A DNA stretch of 5,579 nucleotides from Actinomycetales bacterium (GTDB lineage: Bacteria; Actinomycetota; Actinomycetes; Actinomycetales; Cellulomonadaceae), in contig JAAYZM010000414.1 of assembly GCA_012514835.1 (NCBI GenBank), forward strand, positions 1 to 5,579, given 5' to 3'. Position 1 is the first letter of the stretch. The number at the start of each line of letters is the position of its first letter. The translations under genes and the position numbers were made by a program. Of the stretch, positions 1 through 4,769 are shown in pieces. Below the pieces are notes generated by a model, which did no database searches, was not told where the DNA came from, and saw only the letters and a list, made by a program, of their open reading frames with translations.

Positions 1-37
1 GCCGTCGTGACCAGGACGAACTGCAAGCGCCCCACGT

Positions 38-80
38 GGCGTGCACCGGGGCTGTGAGCGTGGGAGTGATCGTGCACGCC
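38..80. repeat. 9-bp inverted repeat downstream of fadD, possible weak terminator
   Basis: GGCGTGCAC at 38-46 is the exact reverse complement of GTGCACGCC at 72-80, with a 25-base loop between them. It begins 30 bases past the fadD stop codon in the direction of fadD transcription, where an operon-end hairpin could lie. There is no T-tract on the minus-strand side, and the loop is longer than in a typical intrinsic terminator. The rest of bases 1-109 shows no gene that can be supported. In such GC-rich DNA a 9-bp stem can arise by chance, so this is a weak call. Confidence 0.25.
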
Positions 81-109
81 CCCACCCTAGGGACTCCCCC
101 GCAGGTCCC

Positions 110-1855
110 CTACTGCGCGAGCTGCTCGAGGTCCTCGCGGCCCAGCAGGTCCTCGCGCACCGTACGGCGCAGCACCTTGCCGAGCTGGGAGCGAGGCAGC
201 TCAGCCACCACACCGAGCACGCGCGGCAGGGCGTAGCGCGTGAGCTTCTGCTCGCCCCACGCCCGCAGTCCCGCGAGGTCCACGAGCGGCCGGGAGTCGT
301 CGTCGTCCTCGAGCACGATGGCGGCCGCGACGCGCTCGTCGGCGCCCTTGCCCGGCAGGCCCACGACGGCGACGTCGCGCACCCCGGGCATCGCCCGCAG
401 GTGCTCCTCGACCTGCGAGGGATAGATCTTGAACCCGCCGGACACGATCATCTCCTTGATGCGGTCCACGAGCACCGCGACCCCGTCGGTCCCCACCCGG
501 ACGATGTCACCGGTGCGCAACCAGCCGCCCTCGAGGAGCTGTTCGGCGGTCTCCTCGGGACGGTTCCAGTACCCCTGGAACACCTGCGGCCCGTGGATCA
601 GCAGCTCGCCGCGCACCGTCCCGTCCGCGTCGGGCTCCGCGTCCTGGAGCTCGTCCGGGTGGTCGGGGTCGATCACGCGGATGTCCGTGCTGGGGAACGG
701 CAGACCGAGCGCGCCGGGGCGGCGGTCCGCGCTGCACGGGTTGCCGAGCGCGACGGGCGAGGTCTCCGTGAGCCCGTAGCCCTCGATGAGCAGCCCACCC
801 GTCGCCGCCTCCCAGCGCGCGGCCGTCTCGGCCGGGATCGGCATCGCCCCGGCGAAGGAGAGCCGGATGCCGTGCAGGTCCACGCCTGCGGTCTCGGCGG
901 CCGTGACGATGCGGTCGAACATCGGAGCGACCCCGGGGATGAAGGTCGCGGGGCGGCGCGCGTGCGCCTCGACGGTCGAGGCCGCGTCGAACTTCGGGAA
1001 CGCGACGACGGTGGCACCGATCCGGACGGCGAGCGTGAGGCAGAACGTGAGCCCGAACGCGTGGAAGAAGGGCAGCGCGCCGTAGACCGTCTCCTCGCCC
1101 TCGCGGAACTGCGCCCACGCCTGGCCCTGGATGCCGTTGGCCACGAGGTTGCGGTGCGTCAGGACGGCGCCCTTCGGGGTGCCCGTGGTGCCGCCGGTGT
1201 ACTGGATGAGCGCGACGTCGTCCGCCTCAGGCTCCGGCACCGACGGGTCGAGGGCGTCCGCCCGGGCGACGAGCTCGTGCCAGCGCGGCACCCCCGCGGG
1301 GACCGGGCCCTGCATCGCGGTGCGCAGGTCTCGGGCCTTCGCGACCGGGAGACGCAGCGCGAGGCGGAGCTTGAGCGGGAGGTCTCGGGTCATGTCGAGA
1401 GCAAGGACGCGGACCTCGCTGCCCAGGTTCTCGCGCGCGGCAAGGGCCGCGGGGACCGCCTTGTCCCACACGAGGGCGACGGTCGCGCCCGAGTCGCGGA
1501 GCTGGTGCGCGAGCTCGCTCGCGGTGTACGTGGGGTTGCACTCGACGACGACGGCGCCCAGGCGCTGGAGCGCGTGGAACGCGACCGCGTGGGACGTGCA
1601 GTTGGGCAGCACGAGCGCGACCCGGTCCCCGCCGCGCACGCCCAGGCCGTAGAACGCCCCTGCAGCACGGCTCACGCGGTCTGCGAGCTCCGCGTACGTC
1701 AGCGTGGCTCCGAAGAAGTCGAGGGCCACCCGCTCGGGCCACCGCCGGGCCGCGTCGACGAGCGCCCGACCGTGCGGTTCTGCCGGGATCTCGACCTGCG
1801 CGGGCACGCCTTCCGGGTAGTGGGCGAGCCAGGGGCGCGAGGCGAGGGCTGTCAT
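110..1855 (-). CDS. fadD: Long-chain fatty acid--CoA ligase (AMP-binding acyl-CoA synthetase)
   Basis: This 581-residue protein belongs to the adenylate-forming (ANL) family. It activates a fatty acid with ATP to an acyl-AMP and transfers it to CoA, the entry step to beta-oxidation or lipid assembly. It is predicted to be cytosolic or peripherally membrane-bound, as no transmembrane segment is evident. The N-terminal RPWLAHYPEGVP (7-18) is typical of FadD-type ligases. The nucleotide-binding loop YTGGTTGTPKG lies at 219-229, YGLTETSP at 360-367, GWLRTGD at 444-450 and the hinge region DRIKEMIVSGGFKIYP at 464-479. RSQLGK ends at the catalytic lysine K560. Length is normal for the family and the domain is complete. 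The ATG has no Shine-Dalgarno sequence; a TAnnnT box ends six bases before it, suggesting leaderless translation. The gene follows alkA by 14 bp, but its own promoter and operator-like palindrome suggest separate control. Long-chain specificity is inferred from family resemblance and could be another acyl chain. Confidence 0.93.
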   Translation of the reverse strand: MTALASRPWLAHYPEGVPAQVEIPAEPHGRALVDAARRWPERVALDFFGATLTYAELADRVSRAAGAFYGLGVRGGDRVALVLPNCTSHAVAFHALQRLGAVVVECNPTYTASELAHQLRDSGATVALVWDKAVPAALAARENLGSEVRVLALDMTRDLPLKLRLALRLPVAKARDLRTAMQGPVPAGVPRWHELVARADALDPSVPEPEADDVALIQYTGGTTGTPKGAVLTHRNLVANGIQGQAWAQFREGEETVYGALPFFHAFGLTFCLTLAVRIGATVVAFPKFDAASTVEAHARRPATFIPGVAPMFDRIVTAAETAGVDLHGIRLSFAGAMPIPAETAARWEAATGGLLIEGYGLTETSPVALGNPCSADRRPGALGLPFPSTDIRVIDPDHPDELQDAEPDADGTVRGELLIHGPQVFQGYWNRPEETAEQLLEGGWLRTGDIVRVGTDGVAVLVDRIKEMIVSGGFKIYPSQVEEHLRAMPGVRDVAVVGLPGKGADERVAAAIVLEDDDDSRPLVDLAGLRAWGEQKLTRYALPRVLGVVAELPRSQLGKVLRRTVREDLLGREDLEQLAQ

Positions 1856-1868
1856 TACTCAAGAGTAA
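1855..1868 (-). promoter_or_regulatory. Operator-like palindrome at the fadD start codon
   Basis: TTACTCAAGAGTAA has two perfect 6-bp arms around a 2-bp centre. It fills the whole 14-bp gap between alkA and fadD except one base, and its last base on the minus strand is the A of the fadD ATG. It is strikingly AT-rich against its surroundings and overlaps the putative -10 box and start site, the classical position of a repressor site. The binding protein is not identifiable here; TetR-type regulators of fatty acid genes use palindromes of similar size, so that family is the first guess (inference). Confidence 0.55.
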
Positions 1869-1889
1869 CTTACGGTCCCGTAGGTTCAG
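1862..1889 (-). promoter_or_regulatory. Putative leaderless promoter for fadD
   Basis: On the minus strand TACTCT (1867-1862) matches the TAnnnT -10 pattern of actinobacterial housekeeping promoters. It ends six bases before the A of the fadD ATG, the spacing expected when transcription starts at the start codon. A weak -35 candidate, CTGAAC (1889-1884), lies 16 bp upstream and matches TTGACA at three positions. The absence of any Shine-Dalgarno sequence before this ATG supports a leaderless transcript. The promoter lies partly within the 3' end of alkA. Confidence 0.45.
1867..1886. repeat. Imperfect 20-bp inverted repeat overlapping the alkA stop
   Basis: AACTTACGGTCCCGTAGGTT consists of two 9-base arms that match at eight of nine positions around a 2-base centre, with the inner TACGG/CCGTA fully symmetric. 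It covers the alkA TAA stop (1870-1872) and sits between the putative -35 and -10 boxes of fadD, next to the start-codon palindrome. The 2-base centre is too tight for a good RNA hairpin and there is no T-tract, so a protein-binding site is likelier than a terminator. It could be coincidental. Confidence 0.35.
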
Positions 1890-2841
1890 TCGGGACCAGT
1901 CCACCCGCCCGAGGATCACCCGTCTGGCGCACGCCTCCCCCGGGCACGTAGCTCTCGTGGGTCCACAGGTGGAACAGCGCGTACGCGCGCCACGGTCGCC
2001 ATCCTTCGGCGAGCGCCTCTGCCTCGCTGGCCGTGCGCACCCCGAGCGCTCGCTGCAGCACGAGGTCGCCAGACGGGTAGGCGTCCCGGTCCCCCAGCAC
2101 CCGCACCGCGAGGTACTCCACGGTCCACGGTCCGATCCCCGGTACCGCGAGCAGCGTGCGCCGCACCAGCCCCGGATCCTCGCGCACCGGATCGAGACCG
2201 TCCGCGAAGAGTCTCGCGAGCTCGACCAGGCACCGCGCCCGGGCGCCCGTCACCCCGATCGCACGCTGCAGCTCCGCGGGGTCCGCTGCGGCCACCACCG
2301 AAGGGAGCGGGAAGGGCACGAGATCACCGGGCCCAGCGATGCGCGGCGCGAAATGGTCCACGAACCGTGCCCCGAACACCCGCCCCGCGGCGAGGCTGAC
2401 CCGCTGCCCCATGACCGTGGTCATCGCCGCCTCGAAGGGATCGGGATGGCCGACGATCCGCAGACCTGGCCGAGCCGCGAGGAGCGGAGCCAGCCGGGGG
2501 TCGTCACCGAGCCGGGCGTGGACGGCCGTCGGGTCGAGGTCGAGGTCGAACCAGCGCCGCACCGCGGTACGCGCGAGCTCGACCCGTGCCGCATCCACGT
2601 CGTCCGGCAGCTCGAGCGACACTCCACCGTCCTGGATCCGCACCGTCACCTTGACGTCCAGGCCGTCGAGGTCGAGCAAGCGCCGCACCGAGCCGCGCAC
2701 CTTGCTCTCCCGGTCTGCGCTCTCTTGAGCTGTGCCCTCGCGTTCCGTCACCTGGACGCGCGCGAGGCTGTGCGCGGCGAGCGCCCCGAGGAGGGGTTCG
2801 GCGTGGAGCGGCCCCACGTGGTCGAGATCGAGGACGGTCAC
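1870..2841 (-). CDS. alkA: DNA-3-methyladenine glycosylase II (AlkA-type)
   Basis: This 323-residue enzyme would excise N-alkylated purines such as 3-methyladenine from DNA, leaving an abasic site for base excision repair. The glycosylase core runs from about residue 95 to 295. It contains the helix-hairpin-helix LLAVPGIGPWTVEYLAVR (230-247), and YPSGDLVLQRALG (255-267) holds the catalytic aspartate D259, equivalent to E. coli D238. W239, Y243 and W293 match the pocket residues W218, Y222 and W272 of E. coli AlkA, and GWRPWRAYALFHLW (280-293) is a strong family signature. The N-terminal 90 residues diverge from E. coli, as is common. About 30 residues follow the last core motif. The GTG start is chosen because it overlaps the tag stop as GTGA, and no good Shine-Dalgarno sequence precedes it, so translation probably depends on ribosomes finishing tag. 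No Ada methyltransferase domain is fused to it, unlike many actinobacterial AlkA proteins. Confidence 0.93.
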   Translation of the reverse strand: MTVLDLDHVGPLHAEPLLGALAAHSLARVQVTEREGTAQESADRESKVRGSVRRLLDLDGLDVKVTVRIQDGGVSLELPDDVDAARVELARTAVRRWFDLDLDPTAVHARLGDDPRLAPLLAARPGLRIVGHPDPFEAAMTTVMGQRVSLAAGRVFGARFVDHFAPRIAGPGDLVPFPLPSVVAAADPAELQRAIGVTGARARCLVELARLFADGLDPVREDPGLVRRTLLAVPGIGPWTVEYLAVRVLGDRDAYPSGDLVLQRALGVRTASEAEALAEGWRPWRAYALFHLWTHESYVPGGGVRQTGDPRAGGLVPTEPTGP

Positions 2842-3485
2842 TCGGGCCAGACCCCGGAGACGCCCCGCAGGTGACTTCCGACAAGGTGAGTGTCGACGAT
2901 CCCCACGGCTTCCATCAGCGCGAACACCGTGGTGGGCCCCACGAAGCTGAATCCTCGGCGGCGCAGCTCCTTCGCGAGGGCGACAGACTCGGGCGAGCTC
3001 GAGGGAACCTCGCTCATGGTCCGCGGGCGCGGAGTCTGCGCGGGCTGGAAGGACCATACGAGCTCGGCGAGCCCACCGTCCTCGCGGAGCGCGAGCGTGG
3101 CCTGCGCGTTGCGGACCGTCGCGCGGATCTTCGCCCCGTTGCGGACGATCCCCGGGTCCTCGAGCAGCCGCGCGACGTCCTCCTCCGTGTACGTCGCGAC
3201 GACCTCCGGGCCGAAGTCCGCAAACGCGGCGCGGAAGGCGTCGCGCTTGCGGAGCACAACGAGCCACGAGAGCCCGGACTGGAACGCCTCGAGCGAGAGC
3301 CGCTCGAAGATCCCTCGCTCGTCCCGCACGGGGCGGCCCCACTCGGTGTCGTAGTACTCGAGCAGCAGCGGGTCGCCGTACGCCCAGGGTGTCCTGGCCC
3401 TGCCGTCCGCGCCGACTGCGGGACCGAGCGCGGGCTTGCCTCCCTGCGTGGTCCCCGTGCCGATCGTCACACCGGTCTCGCTCAT
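2838..3485 (-). CDS. tag: DNA-3-methyladenine glycosylase I (Tag-type), lacking canonical zinc ligands
   Basis: This 215-residue protein is a Tag family glycosylase that removes 3-methyladenine from DNA. Aligned by eye with E. coli Tag, the base-pocket residues are kept: Y44 (Y16), E66 (E38) and W74 (W46). EYYDTEWG (43-50), LSLEAFQSGLSW (63-74), the PGIVRNGAKI segment (111-120) and GFSFVGPTT (178-186) are clear family signatures. Three of the four zinc-snap ligands differ: C4 is T32, H17 is Y45 and C179 is S204; only H200 (H175) remains. The protein has no cysteine at all. The first 30 residues are a Gly/Thr-rich extension absent from E. coli Tag and probably disordered. The start is set by an ATGA overlap with the ogt stop and by GGAGG seven bases upstream. 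An upstream in-frame ATG at 3611 was rejected because it lies deep inside ogt. It is the third gene of the repair operon, overlapping alkA by four bases. Confidence 0.93.
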   Translation of the reverse strand: MSETGVTIGTGTTQGGKPALGPAVGADGRARTPWAYGDPLLLEYYDTEWGRPVRDERGIFERLSLEAFQSGLSWLVVLRKRDAFRAAFADFGPEVVATYTEEDVARLLEDPGIVRNGAKIRATVRNAQATLALREDGGLAELVWSFQPAQTPRPRTMSEVPSSSPESVALAKELRRRGFSFVGPTTVFALMEAVGIVDTHLVGSHLRGVSGVWPE

Positions 3486-4093
3486 GCCGCCGCCTCCATC
3501 GCGAGCAGGTAGCCCTTCGCCTCGTGCCCGCCCCGGTACGCACCGAACGTGCCGTCCGAACGCACCACGCGGTGGCACGGGACGAACAGCGGGACCGGGT
3601 TCGTGGCGCACGCGGTCCCCACCGCCCGTACGGCGCCGGGGTTGCCGACCGCACCGGCGACCTCGGCGTAGCTGCGCGTGTGCCCGAACTCGATGCTGCG
3701 CAGGAACTCGACCACCTCGCCCCGGAAGCCGCGCGTGAGGCTGAGGTCGATCGGGACGTCGAAAGCACGGCGCGTTCCCGCGAAGTACTCTCCGAGCTCA
3801 CGCGCCGCGGGCTCGAGCCGCTCCGGGGCGGCCAGGATGCGGGGGCTCACCTTGGTGGCGAGCTCGGCGAGCACCGCGTCGCGGTCCTCGTTCTCGAACG
3901 CGAGCCGCACGATCCCGCGCTCGCTCGCGACGAGCAGCAGCTCACCGATCGGCGAGGACACCGTGCGGTACGCGAGGTCGAGGATCCCCTCGGCTCCCGC
4001 CGTCGTCGCAAGGCTCGCGGCCAGGCGCTCGAGCTCTGCTTCCATGCCCACCTCCAGCGCGCTCGTGATCCGGTCAGGCCATGTCTCGTTCAT
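3482..4093 (-). CDS. ogt: Methylated-DNA--protein-cysteine S-methyltransferase (O6-alkylguanine repair)
   Basis: This 203-residue suicide enzyme transfers the alkyl group from O6-alkylguanine (and O4-alkylthymine) in DNA to its own cysteine, restoring the base in one step. The Ogt/AGT N-terminal ribonuclease-like domain spans about 40-115 (YRTVSSPIG at 42-50), and the DNA-binding domain runs from about 121 to the end. PCHRV (172-176) carries the acceptor C173 and H174. R156 in RAVG is the arginine finger, N165 the asparagine hinge, Y142 the conserved tyrosine and E191 the conserved glutamate. Residues 1-40 form an extension, rich in Ala, Leu and Glu and probably helical, that precedes the usual Ogt start; it contains no cysteine or histidine. 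The start is chosen from an ATGA overlap with the sigma factor stop and AGGGGA eight bases upstream. There is no Ada-type zinc or AraC domain, so it is a repair enzyme rather than a classical Ada regulator. It overlaps tag downstream by four bases. Confidence 0.95.
   Translation of the reverse strand: MNETWPDRITSALEVGMEAELERLAASLATTAGAEGILDLAYRTVSSPIGELLLVASERGIVRLAFENEDRDAVLAELATKVSPRILAAPERLEPAARELGEYFAGTRRAFDVPIDLSLTRGFRGEVVEFLRSIEFGHTRSYAEVAGAVGNPGAVRAVGTACATNPVPLFVPCHRVVRSDGTFGAYRGGHEAKGYLLAMEAAA
3493..3497 (-). promoter_or_regulatory. Ribosome binding site of tag
   Basis: GGAGG on the minus strand, seven bases before the ATG at 3485, lies inside the last codons of ogt. It fixes the tag start at the ATGA overlap rather than at the in-frame ATG at 3611. 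Confidence 0.7.
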
Positions 4094-4665
4094 GCCACGA
4101 CTCCCCTCGTCCTCAGGTCCCGGCTCGTCTTCTTGTCGATCCCGAGCGCCCGCCGCAAGGCCGCGACCCCGTCGGCCCCCGCCCGGCGCGCGGCGGCCTC
4201 GCTCCCGCCGATGATCTGCGCCACCTCGCGATACCCGAGCCCCGCGAGGTAGTGGTAGGCGACGACGACCCGCTGCTTGTCCGCGAGGTCGCCGAGGGCG
4301 CGCCACACGTCGAGGTCCCTACCGTCCGTGCAGTCCGGCGCGGGACGGTCTGGCACGTCGGCGACCGGCACCGTGCGTGCCCCGGCCCGGAGCACGTCGA
4401 GCGCCTTGCGGTGCGCGATCGTCACGAGCCACGCCTCGACGTTCGCGCCGTCATCGAGGCCGGGATACGCGCGCAGCGCGGCCAGGAACGTCTCCGACCA
4501 TGCGTCCTGCGCATCGTGCGGGCCCAGGACGGCGCGACACACGCGCAGCACGGTGGGACCGTGCCGCCGCACGAGCACCTCGAACGGTTCCTTCATACCC
4601 GGTAGACGCGCGGGCGGGCGCAAACGTGAGGTGGGATCTTCACGGGGATCCTCGTGCGCCGTCAT
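4090..4665 (-). CDS. ECF-type RNA polymerase sigma factor linked to alkylation repair genes
   Basis: This 191-residue protein has only the two domains of an extracytoplasmic-function sigma factor. Sigma region 2 lies at about 27-95 (FEVLVRRHG, DAQDAWSETF at 51-60, AWLVTIAHRKALDVLRA at 78-94), and region 4 with its helix-turn-helix at about 118-172 (YREVAQIIGG, 145-154). It would direct core RNA polymerase to a specific promoter set. The recognition helix GGSEAAARRAGADG (153-166) departs from the usual ECF V-K/R-S-R pattern. I recall similar sigma factors beside methylguanine methyltransferase genes in actinobacteria, but cannot verify that here. It heads an operon with ogt, tag and alkA, overlapping ogt by ATGA, so its regulon plausibly includes this operon. 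No anti-sigma gene is adjacent, and no transmembrane segment or extra regulatory domain is visible. The start at 4665 is chosen for AAGGA seven bases upstream. M24 (ATG at 4596) is an alternative that would trim a low-complexity N-terminus but lacks a good ribosome site. Confidence 0.88.
   Translation of the reverse strand: MTAHEDPREDPTSRLRPPARLPGMKEPFEVLVRRHGPTVLRVCRAVLGPHDAQDAWSETFLAALRAYPGLDDGANVEAWLVTIAHRKALDVLRAGARTVPVADVPDRPAPDCTDGRDLDVWRALGDLADKQRVVVAYHYLAGLGYREVAQIIGGSEAAARRAGADGVAALRRALGIDKKTSRDLRTRGVVA
4102..4107 (-). promoter_or_regulatory. Ribosome binding site of ogt
   Basis: AGGGGA on the minus strand, eight bases before the ATG at 4093, lies inside the 3' end of the sigma factor gene. 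It supports starting ogt at the ATGA overlap and including the N-terminal extension. Confidence 0.6.
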
Positions 4666-4769
4666 GCCCCCATCCTTGCCGAGGTGGTGACCCGGGCGCG
4701 GAGCACGCCGCGCGGGCTGGGGAACGCCGCCCCTGAGCGCACCGCCGGGCACGCTGGCACCCTGGGGAC
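4666..4769. other. Divergent intergenic region between the repair operon and glgX
   Basis: These 104 bases must serve both divergent transcription units unless promoters lie in the coding regions. Twenty-one bases are A or T (about 80% GC) and no TA dinucleotide occurs on either strand, so no TAnnnT housekeeping -10 box can be placed. On the plus strand GGAAC (4721-4725), the common ECF -35 core, is followed 17 bases later by CGCC, one mismatch from the CGTC -10 pattern of many ECF promoters, in the direction of glgX. A short GC hairpin, GCGCGG/CCGCGC (4696-4713), is present but is at chance level here. No clear promoter for the sigma operon was found. Confidence 0.5.
4673..4677 (-). promoter_or_regulatory. 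Ribosome binding site of the sigma factor gene
   Basis: AAGGA on the minus strand lies seven bases upstream of the ATG at 4665. It favours this start over the internal ATG at 4596. Confidence 0.6.

Noticed and set aside
1..10. Possible 3' end of an upstream plus-strand gene (TGA at 8-10)
   Set aside because: Only two codons precede the stop inside the window, so nothing can be said about a gene.
41..1951. A 636-codon open frame on the plus strand
   Set aside because: It runs antisense to fadD, which has complete ANL motifs. The translation is rich in Arg, Glu, Val and His with no recognisable domain, typical of the antisense of a high-GC gene.
1957..2874. A 305-codon plus-strand open frame over alkA
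   Set aside because: It is antisense to alkA, has no domain signature and no ribosome binding site, and its composition is typical of a shadow frame.
1870..3801. A 643-codon minus-strand frame as one large protein
   Set aside because: Only its last 323 codons are a real protein (AlkA). The upstream part is an out-of-frame, Arg/Ser-rich translation of tag and the ogt 3' end, both of which have clear family motifs in other frames.
3389..4252. A 287-codon plus-strand open frame over ogt
   Set aside because: It is antisense to ogt, Arg-rich, and lacks any recognisable motif.
4696..4713. GC hairpin GCGCGG/CCGCGC in the divergent region
   Set aside because: A 6-bp all-GC stem is expected by chance at about 80% GC, and there is no T-tract or conserved position to give it a role.
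4749..4764. Tandem GGCAC-type direct repeat upstream of glgX
   Set aside because: The two copies are short and imperfect, and such GC-rich similarity is common in this background.
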